Assembly (NCBI RefSeq): GCF_025813715.1
Contig: NZ_CP107532.1
Location: 3,178,001 to 3,242,000 of the forward strand
Direction: 5' to 3'
From: Methylobacterium sp. FF17
GTDB taxonomy: Bacteria > Pseudomonadota > Alphaproteobacteria > Rhizobiales > Beijerinckiaceae
DNA length: 64,000 nucleotides
The notes under the pieces were generated by a model. The model was not told where the DNA came from. It saw nothing but the letters and a program-made list of their open reading frames with translations, and did not search any database. Numbering within the stretch: the first letter of the stretch is position 1; every line of letters starts with the position of its first letter. Positions 7,979 to 16,363 of this stretch are shown in pieces. The position numbers and the translations under genes were made by a program.

Positions 7979-9219
7979 GCGACGACACCCTGTTCGCGCG
8001 GATCAAGGAGGAGGCGAACCGGCCGGATCCATACCCGCTCTTCGCCGCTTTGCGCGCGTGCCCGGTCTCGCGCCAGGACGACGGCACCTACGTGGCCGCG
8101 ACGCACGCGGCGATCGCCAGCCTGCTGCACGACCCCCGCGTGAGTTCGGAGACCCTGCCGCCCGCCGACAGGCCGAGGACCGGCAATCCCTTCCAGGACT
8201 GGCTGGTGAAGCCGGTCCGGGACCACATCACGGATACGCACCGGCCCTTCATCTTCCGCGACCCGCCGGACCACGACACCCTGCGCGCCGCCGTGATGCA
8301 TCAGTTCACGCATCAGCGCGTCCAGGCGATGCGGGCGCGCTCTCACGTGCTCGTGGACGAGATCCTGACCAAGCTCGGCGACGCCCGCACCATCGATATC
8401 GTCGACGATCTCGCCTATCCACTTCCCGTGACGGTGATCTGCGAGCTCCTCGGCGTGCCGCCGGAGGACGAGTCGCGGTTCCACGGCTGGGCCACGCAAC
8501 TCGCCACGGCGCTGGAGCCCGACACTCTGAACGACGCGGAATTGCGCGCCGAGAACAGCCGCACCTTCGAGACCATCTCGGACTACATGCAAGGGCTCAT
8601 CAAGGAGAAGCGCGCGAACCCGAAGGACGACATGCTCTCCGGTCTGGCGACGGAAAGCGGCGAGGGCGCGCCGCGCATGGGCGACTTCGACCTGATCGCC
8701 ACCGCGATCCTCATGCTGGTTGCCGGGCACGAAACCACGGTGAATCTCATCACCAACGGCATGCTCACCCTGCTGCGCCATCCGGAGGAACTGCAGCGCC
8801 TGCGCGCGGATCCGACCCGCGCCCCCCGTGTGGTCGAAGAGTTGTTGCGCTTCGAGCCGCCGGTGCAATTCCGCACGCGAAAAACCCTGTGCCCGATCAC
8901 GCGGGACGGCGTCACGATCCCGGAGGGTGCCCCCCTGGTTCTCCTGCTGGCCGCGGGCAACCGCGACCCGGAGGTCTATGCCGAACCCGACCGCTTCGAC
9001 CCCGACCGCACCGACAACCGCCATCTCGGCTTCGGGGGCAGCCTGCATTACTGTGTCGGCGCGCCTTTGGCCCGGTTCGAGGTCGAGGCCGCCCTGGTGG
9101 CTTTGTCCCGGCGCCTGAGGAACCCGCGCCTCCTCGCCGACCCGCCGCCCTACCGGCCCGGCTCGGCCCTGCGCGGTCCGAAGCACTTGCGCCTGGCCAT
9201 CGACGGCATCGATCCCTGA
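7975..9219 (+). CDS. Cytochrome P450 monooxygenase
   Basis: A soluble bacterial P450 of 414 residues. The I-helix motif AGHETT lies near residue 250, the ExxR motif (EELLRFEPP) near 288, and the heme-binding loop FGGSLHYCVGAPLAR has its Cys ligand at about residue 360. No membrane anchor is visible, so it is cytoplasmic. It is the third gene of a ferredoxin-reductase-P450 operon, giving a complete class I chain from NAD(P)H to heme. The substrate cannot be read from sequence. Length and motifs are intact. Confidence 0.93.
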   Translation: MSDDTLFARIKEEANRPDPYPLFAALRACPVSRQDDGTYVAATHAAIASLLHDPRVSSETLPPADRPRTGNPFQDWLVKPVRDHITDTHRPFIFRDPPDHDTLRAAVMHQFTHQRVQAMRARSHVLVDEILTKLGDARTIDIVDDLAYPLPVTVICELLGVPPEDESRFHGWATQLATALEPDTLNDAELRAENSRTFETISDYMQGLIKEKRANPKDDMLSGLATESGEGAPRMGDFDLIATAILMLVAGHETTVNLITNGMLTLLRHPEELQRLRADPTRAPRVVEELLRFEPPVQFRTRKTLCPITRDGVTIPEGAPLVLLLAAGNRDPEVYAEPDRFDPDRTDNRHLGFGGSLHYCVGAPLARFEVEAALVALSRRLRNPRLLADPPPYRPGSALRGPKHLRLAIDGIDP

Positions 9220-9396
9220 TGCGTCCCGGGGCGCCGCCCTGAGGCACGCGCGCCACACCGTTCGGCAAATGTGACGCCCTCCCGGCAAAACCCGCGCACG
9301 TTGCAGAGCATGCCTTGCGGGCAGCGCAATTGCCGGTGACGCAGGCCCGAACCGGGGCGGCCTGCCCCGTTCCTGCCCCTTCGGGAATTGCCATCG

Positions 9397-9996
9397 ATGC
9401 CGCGCTCGCCCCTGTCGACAGTCGCCATCCTCGCGCTCACCGCCGGTCTCGGTGCCTGCGCCTCGCAGCGCTTCGACGGTCCCGTGCGCGGCCGCGCCGC
9501 TCCCGGGCCCCAGGCTGCCCTGGAGCCGGTCGTTCCGGCGCTCCCCTCCGGCCCCGTCACCTCGTCGCCGCTCGCGCCCCCGCCGGGTGCGACCGCCGCG
9601 CCGGCCGACCTGCCGCCGGTCGGCGCGAATGTCGCCGTCGCCCCTTCGACGCCGGTGATCGCGCCCGAGCCGGCGCCGAGCATCGCCCCGGTGGCGCCGC
9701 CGCCGGTCATCGCCAGCGGCCGCTCCTCGGTGGTCGGCAGCTGGAACGCCAAGGACGCCACCGGCGCGAGTTGCAAGGTCTCGCTGTCGAGCGCCCCGGC
9801 CCTCGACCTCTACAAGGCCAGCGCCTCGGGCTGCCCGAACAAGGACCTCGCCAAGGTCACCGCCTGGGATTACCGGGATGGCGAGGTCTACCTCTACCAG
9901 CCCGGCGGCACCGTCACGGCCCGCCTGCGGCAGGGCGGCGGCGCGCTCGACGGTGCGCTCTCGAAGTCCGGCGCGTCCCTGGCGATGGTGCGCTGA
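9397..9996 (+). CDS. AprI/Inh-family metalloprotease inhibitor-like lipoprotein
   Basis: A 199-residue exported protein. The N-terminus has a lipoprotein signal ending LGACAS (lipobox Cys about residue 21). A Pro/Ala-rich linker of about 80 residues follows. The C-terminal domain (about 110-199) has SSVVGSWNAKDATGASCKV, a Cys pair, and WDYRDGEVYLY, which match the beta-barrel fold of Inh/AprI inhibitors and Omp19-like lipoproteins. Such proteins block serralysin-type proteases in the periplasm or sit in the outer membrane. No protease gene is nearby. It ends 10 bases from the convergent porin gene. Confidence 0.75.
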   Translation: MPRSPLSTVAILALTAGLGACASQRFDGPVRGRAAPGPQAALEPVVPALPSGPVTSSPLAPPPGATAAPADLPPVGANVAVAPSTPVIAPEPAPSIAPVAPPPVIASGRSSVVGSWNAKDATGASCKVSLSSAPALDLYKASASGCPNKDLAKVTAWDYRDGEVYLYQPGGTVTARLRQGGGALDGALSKSGASLAMVR

Positions 9997-10006
9997 GCCG
10001 CGCCGC

Positions 10007-11731
10007 TCACGGGTTGATCCGCACCCCGAGCAGGAAGGTGTTGGCGGAGAAGCTCGATCCCGCCACCGAACTGTCGAGGCGCTGGTAGATGTAGCTGCCG
10101 CGCATCGCCAGCCAGCGGTTGAAGCGGTAGTCGAGGCGCGCGGTGGCCGAGAAGCCACGCTCCGTGATGTTGGCGCCGTCGTAGTCGTTCGAGAGCAGGC
10201 TGATCCCCCCGATCAGCGAGAGGTTGCGCAGGAGGTCGTGCTGGACCTCCAGCGTCGCCGTCTGGGTCAGCACGCCGCTCGAATTCGGCACCGAAGTCTC
10301 GGTGACGCCAGTGGCGGCGTTGAAGCGGACCGTGGTCAGGGGGCTCGCCGTCCAGATCAGGCCGGCCAGGACGACCGGCGCCGTCAGGTCGCGCAGGCGC
10401 GGGTCGACGTAGCTCCGGTGCTGCAGGCCGGCGGAGATCTCTCCGGTCACGAAACGGGTGAGGGCGAAGCTCGCGCCCCCTGATACGGTGAGACCGTCCG
10501 AATCACGGCTGAGGCCGCTCGAATCCCTCCGGAGGTCGTAGACCCGGCTATCGGCGAGCACACCGACGAAGGGGGTGATGACCGGCGAGATCTCGTAGCC
10601 CGCCCGCAACTGGAGGCCGTACTGCGTCAGGTTGCGCTCGCTCTGGCGCAGGAGCGTGCCGTCTGCGAGCTGCGCGTCCTCGAATTCGGACCGGTCGACG
10701 AGCCCGCGCAGCGACACCTGCATCCGGTTGAAGCGCTCCGTGACGCCGAAGGTGGAGCCGTAGCTCGCCACCAGCGGCCGTGAGGCGACGGCGGCCGCGA
10801 GGTCCGGTGTGCCGGCCCGCTGCGTGTCGAGGACGAAGCGACCCTCCACGTCGAAGCGCGTGTCGCGATTGGCGTCGATGCGCAGGCGGGTCACGCCCGA
10901 GCCGTTCGGTCGGCTTGCCCCCGGGTTGTCCGGGTAGTCGCTGTAGCCGCCGCGCAGGTCGCCGCTGAGTTCGCTCGAGGACCAGTCGCTGCGGAAGGCG
11001 AGCTCGCCGTCCGTGCGCAGGGCGATCGAGGGTTTGGCGAGGCGATTGACGATCTGGTCTGGGTTGGTGTCGTAGCCGACGCTCTGCTGAACGGCCGGGA
11101 GGATCGTGAAGGTGCCGACCCTGATGCCCAGCGGGGCATAGGCCTCGTCGATGGTGATCGGCCGGCGCAGGGCTGTGCCGAGTAGGAACCCCGAGGTCTG
11201 GACTCCGGCGAGCGGCAGCAGGGTCGGCAGCGGCACACCGACGACGGCACTTCGCACCACCGGCGTCAGGCGCAGGTCATAGGATTGAGTCTGGGTCACC
11301 GCCCGGGTCGGCCGCATCGTCGCCGAGCCGAAGCGGCGCGGCGGTGCTGCGCGCAGGCGCAGAAGGTTCGTCGGCGCCCGGTTGTTGGCGCCGCTGGTGC
11401 CGCCGGAGACGAGGGCGCTGCCCGAGCGCGCGCCGGCGAGCGCCCTGGTGCTGGAGCGCGCACCGCCCCCGGCCTCACCCGTCGTGGAACTGCCCGCATT
11501 GCCGCTGGGCGTCGCGTCGGACGTCGTCGCGGACCCTCCCGAGGCGTTGCTTCCACGCAGGGCGCCCGAAGACAGGTCGCTGGCGGAACTCGTCCCGCCA
11601 GGCCGGTCGGTGCCGCTCGCCGTGATTGCCTGGGCGCCGGCTTCGGCCGGGAGGAGGGCGAGGGCAGCCAGGACCGCGAGCCCCAGGGACTTCCGGTTCG
11701 GCCCTCCTGCGCTCGGCGCTGCACGCGTCAC
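10007..11731 (-). CDS. Outer-membrane beta-barrel protein (BBP2_2-type porin family)
   Basis: A 574-residue outer-membrane protein. A signal peptide (LGLAVLAALALLPAEAGAQA) is followed by a Ser/Thr/Gly/Ala-rich low-complexity stretch of about 80 residues, then repeated amphipathic beta strands with YQLR, RFDVEGRF and GYEISPVITPFVG patterns. The protein ends with SANTFLLGVRINP. This matches the putative beta-barrel porin 2 family, often found near exopolysaccharide genes in alphaproteobacteria. Here the polysaccharide locus starts about 2.4 kb away, beyond mutL. The role (pore or exopolysaccharide exit) is unknown. Two TTAACC-type elements lie upstream. Confidence 0.7.
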   Translation of the reverse strand: MTRAAPSAGGPNRKSLGLAVLAALALLPAEAGAQAITASGTDRPGGTSSASDLSSGALRGSNASGGSATTSDATPSGNAGSSTTGEAGGGARSSTRALAGARSGSALVSGGTSGANNRAPTNLLRLRAAPPRRFGSATMRPTRAVTQTQSYDLRLTPVVRSAVVGVPLPTLLPLAGVQTSGFLLGTALRRPITIDEAYAPLGIRVGTFTILPAVQQSVGYDTNPDQIVNRLAKPSIALRTDGELAFRSDWSSSELSGDLRGGYSDYPDNPGASRPNGSGVTRLRIDANRDTRFDVEGRFVLDTQRAGTPDLAAAVASRPLVASYGSTFGVTERFNRMQVSLRGLVDRSEFEDAQLADGTLLRQSERNLTQYGLQLRAGYEISPVITPFVGVLADSRVYDLRRDSSGLSRDSDGLTVSGGASFALTRFVTGEISAGLQHRSYVDPRLRDLTAPVVLAGLIWTASPLTTVRFNAATGVTETSVPNSSGVLTQTATLEVQHDLLRNLSLIGGISLLSNDYDGANITERGFSATARLDYRFNRWLAMRGSYIYQRLDSSVAGSSFSANTFLLGVRINP

Positions 11732-11833
11732 GGATCGTGATCTTTCCGCTGTGCTCCGCGCCGGTGGGCGCGTCGGGAGAGGGCCATCGCCGGATCGGCG
11801 GGCGCTTCGATCCCCCGGGAGAGCCGCTGCGCC

Positions 11834-11866
11834 ATGGTTAACAGGGCTACAACCGGCAGGGTTAAC
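11834..11866 (-). promoter_or_regulatory. Possible CtrA half-sites upstream of the porin
   Basis: On the minus strand a TTAACCAT octamer (11841-11834) matches the CtrA half-site used in alphaproteobacteria. A second GTTAACC lies 24 bases further upstream (11866-11860). They are about 100-135 bases from the porin start. The spacing is not the full TTAA-N7-TTAA form, so the call is tentative. Confidence 0.35.
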
Positions 11867-12120
11867 GGCCCGTCAATGAGAGGACGCGCGGCGCGGGTTT
11901 GCCGGTCGTTCTCGCAACGGGCGACGCGCGATCCGGGCCCGTTCCTCACGCCGCTCAAGAACCCGTTTCCGCGCTGGCACCGGGGCCTGTCTGGCGGGGA
12001 CACTCACGACCGATGCCCGTGAACCCGGAATCCGCGCCGGTCACCGCCTCGACCGCTGTGGAGAACGCGTACGCTTTCGGCCTTTCGCGGCCGAGCCTTT
12101 CGGGCGTGAGGGGCTGCGCC

Positions 12121-12126
12121 TATACT
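12121..12126 (+). promoter_or_regulatory. Possible -10 element (TATACT) directly before mutL
   Basis: TATACT ends 10 bases before the mutL ATG, and no ribosome-binding site lies between. If used, transcription would begin close to the start codon, giving a nearly leaderless mRNA. No clear -35 element is seen. Confidence 0.25.
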
Positions 12127-12136
12127 GCACGGCCTC

Positions 12137-14044
12137 ATGACAACGCCACCCCGTCCCGTCCGCCGCCTCGACCCGATCCTCGTTGACCGCATCGCGGCGG
12201 GCGAGGTCGTCGAGCGCCCCGCCTCCGCTGTGAAGGAGCTGGTGGAGAACGCCATCGATGCAGGCGCGCGCAGCATCGAGGTGACCATCGAGGGGGGCGG
12301 CCGTCGTCTCATCCGGGTGGTCGATGACGGGGCCGGCATGAGCGCCGACGACCTGGCCCTCGCGGTGGAGCGCCACGCCACCTCGAAGCTCCCCGGCGGC
12401 GATCTCACCCGCATCGATACCCTGGGGTTCCGAGGTGAAGCGCTGCCCTCGATCGGCGCCGTGGCGCGTCTGACGCTGACGAGCCGTACGGCGGAGGCCG
12501 GGACCGGCTCCACCCTCACGGTGGATGCGGGCGTGAAAGGGGAGGTTCGCCCCGCTCCGAGCGCGCGCGGCACCCGCATCGAGGTCACCGACCTGTTCTC
12601 CGCCACGCCGGCGCGACTCAAGTTCCTGAAGTCCGACCGGGCCGAGACGGCCGCCATCGGCGACATCCTGCGCCGCCTCGCCGTGGCGCAGCCGGGCATC
12701 CGGCTGGTGCTGCGCCCCGAGAGCGGGGCGCCGCAGGTGTTCCCCGCCGAGACCGAGGTGGGACCGGCGGCGACCCTGCGCCGGCTGACGGCGGTGTTCG
12801 GCCCGGATTTCGGCGCCAACGCCCTCGCCCTAGAGATGGCACGCGAGGGCTTCGCGCTGACGGGCCATATCGGCCTGCCGAGTTACCACCGGGGGGCTGC
12901 CAACCAGATCCACTTCACGGTGAACGGGCGTCCTGTGCGCGACCGGCTGCTGCTCGGGGCCGTGCGGGGTGCCTATGCCGACACGATGAGTTCGGACCGC
13001 CACCCCGTCCTCGGCCTCGCGATCCTTTGCGATCCGTCCCTCGTGGACGTCAACGTCCATCCGGCCAAGACCGAGGTGCGCTTCCGCGATCCCGGCCTCA
13101 TCCGTGGCCTGATCGTCAGTGCGATCCACGAGACCCTGCGGCAGGCGGGGCTGCGCGGCGCGACGACGGGCGCCAGCCGGACCTTGGAAGCATTGCGGCC
13201 GGCGGGCCTGCAGGTGAATGGCGCCGCCAGTGCGTATCCGGGGCCCGCCCCTGGTCCGCCCCGGGGACTTCCCTCCTGCGCGGCACCTGCCGGCTATCGG
13301 CCGTCACCGTCTGCGGCCCCAGCCTTCGCCGGTCTCGCCGAGGGCCCCCAGGCCCGCTTCGACCATGGCTTCGCACCGCCCTCGGCGGACCTTCGTGTGG
13401 AGGCGGAGCCCGTCCTGGCCGAAGCGGAGGCGCACCCCCTCGGGGCAGCACGGGCGCAGCTGCACGAAACCTATATCGTCGCCCAGACCGCCGATGGCCT
13501 CGTTCTCGTGGACCAGCACGCGGCTCATGAACGCCTCGTCTACGAACGGCTGAAGCGCGAGCGGGCGCGGGGCGGCATCGCGCGCCAGGGCCTTCTGATC
13601 CCGGATGTCGTCGAGCTGCCCCCCGACGATGCGGAACGCCTCGTGGCGGCGGCGCCGGATCTCGACCGCCTCGGCCTGACCCTCGAGGCCTTCGGAACCG
13701 GGGCGGTGCTGGTGCGCGAGGTGCCGGCGGCCCTGGCGAATGCCTCGATCCGGAACCTCGTCACCGACATCCTCGACGCCCTCGCCGAGAGCGGGCTCGA
13801 AGACGAGAGCCCCGACGGCACCGACGCGGGCGGCGGCCCCCTCGGCCGTCGCCTCGACGCGATCCTCTCGCGCATGAGCTGCCACGGCTCGATCCGGGCC
13901 GGACGGCGCCTGCGTCCCGAGGAGATGAACGCGCTCCTGCGCGAGATGGAGGCGACGCCGCTCGCCGGCACGTGCAACCACGGCCGTCCGACCTTCGTGG
14001 AACTGAAGCTCCACGATATCGAACGGCTGTTCGGTCGCCGTTAG
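12137..14044 (+). CDS. mutL: DNA mismatch repair protein MutL
   Basis: A 635-residue MutL. The GHKL ATPase motifs are intact: ENAIDAGA near residue 36, DDGAGM, and TLGFRGEALPSI. The N-terminal transducer domain includes NGRPVRDR. After a variable Pro/Ala-rich linker (about 340-430) comes the C-terminal dimerisation domain. It has the nicking motif DQHAAHERLVYE from about residue 459, and CNHGRP near the end. It therefore looks like an endonuclease-active MutL acting with MutS to nick the daughter strand. No ribosome site precedes the ATG. mutS is not in the window. Confidence 0.97.
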   Translation: MTTPPRPVRRLDPILVDRIAAGEVVERPASAVKELVENAIDAGARSIEVTIEGGGRRLIRVVDDGAGMSADDLALAVERHATSKLPGGDLTRIDTLGFRGEALPSIGAVARLTLTSRTAEAGTGSTLTVDAGVKGEVRPAPSARGTRIEVTDLFSATPARLKFLKSDRAETAAIGDILRRLAVAQPGIRLVLRPESGAPQVFPAETEVGPAATLRRLTAVFGPDFGANALALEMAREGFALTGHIGLPSYHRGAANQIHFTVNGRPVRDRLLLGAVRGAYADTMSSDRHPVLGLAILCDPSLVDVNVHPAKTEVRFRDPGLIRGLIVSAIHETLRQAGLRGATTGASRTLEALRPAGLQVNGAASAYPGPAPGPPRGLPSCAAPAGYRPSPSAAPAFAGLAEGPQARFDHGFAPPSADLRVEAEPVLAEAEAHPLGAARAQLHETYIVAQTADGLVLVDQHAAHERLVYERLKRERARGGIARQGLLIPDVVELPPDDAERLVAAAPDLDRLGLTLEAFGTGAVLVREVPAALANASIRNLVTDILDALAESGLEDESPDGTDAGGGPLGRRLDAILSRMSCHGSIRAGRRLRPEEMNALLREMEATPLAGTCNHGRPTFVELKLHDIERLFGRR

Positions 14045-14141
14045 CGAGCCGCTCCGCGTCCTGCGCCATTCCATCCCGAGCGCTGGGACGAGCGGATCCG
14101 CATCGCCCCGCCCCGCTCGATGTCGCGGCCGGCTCCGAACC

Positions 14142-15236
14142 TCACCGGCCGTTCGAGCCTTCGGCCTCTCGGGTCTTGCGGACCCATTCGGCGAGGGAGG
14201 TCAGTCCATCCCGCAGACTCGTGCGCGGCGTCCAGTTCAGGATCGTCTCCGCCGCCCGGATGTCGGCGACGGCGTGACGAACGTCGCCCGCGCGAAACTG
14301 TCCGGTGACCCGTATCTCGGTCTCCGGCGCGCCGAGCACGGCTGCGAGTTCGCGCGCGGTTTCGAGGATCGTGGATGGCGTCCCGCTGCCGATGTTGATC
14401 GGTTGCTCCGGCCGCGTCGCCGCCGTCAGCCCTCGGAGGATCGCGTCGACGACGTCTTCGACATAGACGAAGTCGCGAACGATCTGCCCATCCTCGTAGA
14501 TGTTGAGCGACTGACCCTGCAGGATCTGACTCGAGAAGATCGACAGCACGCCCGTGTAGGGATTGTTCAGGCTCTGGCCGGGGCCGTAGACGTTCTGGAA
14601 TCGTAGCACGACCGGCTCGGTCGCCGTGCCGAGCAGCGCCTGCATCACCACGAATTCCTGCATCAGCTTCGTCGATGCGTAGATCGAAGCCGGGGCTGTC
14701 GGAGCGTTCTCCGGCGTGGGCACGGCGCGCAGGGCCAGACCGTCCACCATCGGATCGAACAGGCCTCGGGTCATGTCCCGGGGTTGCCGGGCCGGGGGCA
14801 CGACGAGGCTTCCCGCGCCGTCGCGGTACGCGCCTTCGCCATAGACGGCACGGGAGGAGGCCAGCACGAGGCGACGTCCCACGCGCTCCGGCAGGCTGCG
14901 GACGGCCTCGACGAGCGCGGCCGTGCCACCGACATTGACGTCACAGTAGCGGTGGACCTCGTCCCACGATTGCCCCGTCCCGGTTTCCGCCGCGAGGTGG
15001 ATGATGTGGTCCGGCTTGGTCTGCGCGACCACGCGGGCGATCGCGTCCCGATCGCGGATGTCGGCCTGAACGAAGTCCGTGCCCTCCGGAAGTGCCCCGC
15101 AGACGGCGTCTGGCCCGTGGATTTGCGGGTGCAGGTTGTCGAAGACGCTGAGATCGTACCCCATCTCCGCCAGGCGAGGCAGGAGATGCGATCCGATGAA
15201 ACCAGCACCGCCGGTCACGAGGATGCGTTCACGCAT
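14142..15236 (-). CDS. NAD-dependent nucleotide-sugar epimerase/dehydratase (extended SDR)
   Basis: A 364-residue extended short-chain dehydrogenase. The NAD-binding motif ILVTGGAGFIGSH is at residues 5-17, and HLAAETG is near 79. The active-site Tyr and Lys lie in SIYASTKLMQEF. RFQNVYGPGQ and DFVYVEDVVDAI are typical of UDP-glucose 4-epimerase-like enzymes that act on nucleotide sugars. It is the last gene of the minus-strand arm of the polysaccharide locus, 32 bases after the preceding glycosyltransferase. It probably makes a donor sugar for that locus. The exact substrate cannot be told. Confidence 0.9.
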   Translation of the reverse strand: MRERILVTGGAGFIGSHLLPRLAEMGYDLSVFDNLHPQIHGPDAVCGALPEGTDFVQADIRDRDAIARVVAQTKPDHIIHLAAETGTGQSWDEVHRYCDVNVGGTAALVEAVRSLPERVGRRLVLASSRAVYGEGAYRDGAGSLVVPPARQPRDMTRGLFDPMVDGLALRAVPTPENAPTAPASIYASTKLMQEFVVMQALLGTATEPVVLRFQNVYGPGQSLNNPYTGVLSIFSSQILQGQSLNIYEDGQIVRDFVYVEDVVDAILRGLTAATRPEQPINIGSGTPSTILETARELAAVLGAPETEIRVTGQFRAGDVRHAVADIRAAETILNWTPRTSLRDGLTSLAEWVRKTREAEGSNGR

Positions 15237-15268
15237 GGCTCAACTCCAATTGGTGCTGCGCGGAGGTC

Positions 15269-16360
15269 TCAGGTACGGGCCTGCACGGCCAAGTCGTAGA
15301 GTTGGCGGTACGAGCCCGGAAGGTCCTGTCCGCCGAACAGAGATGCCAGGTATTGTCGTTGCGCCGCCATGAACGGCGCCGGGTCCTTCGTTGCCGCTTC
15401 GGCGAAGGTGAGCCAGTCGTCAAGGCTCGAAACGACCTGCAATCCCTCGTAGATGCCGATATCGATGTTGCCGTCGGCGCTCGCCCATACCGCGGTGGGG
15501 ATCCCCGCCCAGACCATGTCGAGGAGCACACTGGACGGTGCCGAGATGCCGAAGGTGAACTTCTCGAGCGCCTGCTTGTAGAGCGGCGCCCGATTGAAGC
15601 GCACATTCTTCGGCAGAGCGACTTTGTTCTTTTCCGAGTATCGGCCCGCGGGATGCGGCCTCAGCTCAGCCGTCCCGCCCGTGGCGGCGATCGCGTCCGC
15701 GAACCGGCCGAGCACCTCGACGAACTCGATCTTTGCCCCCGCGCCGAAGCGGACCGAATGCAGGTTCTCGCAGATCAGACCGTGCAAAGGGGCAGCGTGG
15801 GCCGGCCACGGCCACGGGCGCTCGATCACGGGCGGATGCGACAGGGCGACGAGGGGGCCGACCGTCAGGATCTTCGCCCTCTGGTCGGACCTGACCGAAT
15901 GAAGCCGCTCGATGGGAAACCAACTCGCGGCGATGTCGCAGGCCATCCCGATCCGATGGCCGAAGGCGGTATCGTGGGCGTCGTTATGGTTGAAGCCGAT
16001 GCATTCGAGGCCGTGCTGGAGCGTGACCCGGGTGAACCCGGCGGGCGCGGCCAGAAACACCTGATGGCAGAAGGCATGGGCTCCGAGCTCGGATTCGCTT
16101 GCCGATATCAGAAGGCCGCATCGGCGGTTGAGCGCCGCCACCACGTCGAAGACCGTGTCGACATCGACCAGAACCGCCCCGAGCTGCTGGGCAATGTCCT
16201 GGAGTTCCGCGAACCAGACGCCGTCGGAATCGCGCTTCCGAAACTGCGTGCTGACGAGGAAGTGGAGTTCGAGTCCCCCCAGGTCTCGGAAGTGCTTGGC
16301 CAATGGCCTGATGGCAGCGACGTCCTGCTTCAGATCGAACAGAAAGGCGGCAACGTTCAT
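15269..16360 (-). CDS. GT-B-like glycosyltransferase or glycan biosynthesis protein
   Basis: A 363-residue soluble protein of two Rossmann-like halves. The C-terminal half has AELRPHPAGRYSEKN and ISAPSSVLLDMVWAGIPTAVWA. These resemble the donor-site region of GT-B enzymes such as CDP-glycerol:polyglycerophosphate transferases and capsule proteins. TLQHGLEC mid-protein is also typical. It begins 3 bases after the stop of the upstream glycosyltransferase gene, so both are in one operon. Acceptor and donor are unknown. It could instead be a non-catalytic surface-glycan protein, but context favours a transferase. Confidence 0.65.
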   Translation of the reverse strand: MNVAAFLFDLKQDVAAIRPLAKHFRDLGGLELHFLVSTQFRKRDSDGVWFAELQDIAQQLGAVLVDVDTVFDVVAALNRRCGLLISASESELGAHAFCHQVFLAAPAGFTRVTLQHGLECIGFNHNDAHDTAFGHRIGMACDIAASWFPIERLHSVRSDQRAKILTVGPLVALSHPPVIERPWPWPAHAAPLHGLICENLHSVRFGAGAKIEFVEVLGRFADAIAATGGTAELRPHPAGRYSEKNKVALPKNVRFNRAPLYKQALEKFTFGISAPSSVLLDMVWAGIPTAVWASADGNIDIGIYEGLQVVSSLDDWLTFAEAATKDPAPFMAAQRQYLASLFGGQDLPGSYRQLYDLAVQART

Positions 16361-16363
16361 GGG

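Larger units (their letters stand above)
11732..12136. other. Intergenic region between divergent porin and mutL
   Basis: About 400 bases without a convincing gene. It holds two GGTTAAC elements (11836 and 11860) upstream of the porin and a TATACT hexamer just before mutL. Small frames here lack ribosome sites and show no conserved features. Confidence 0.5.
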
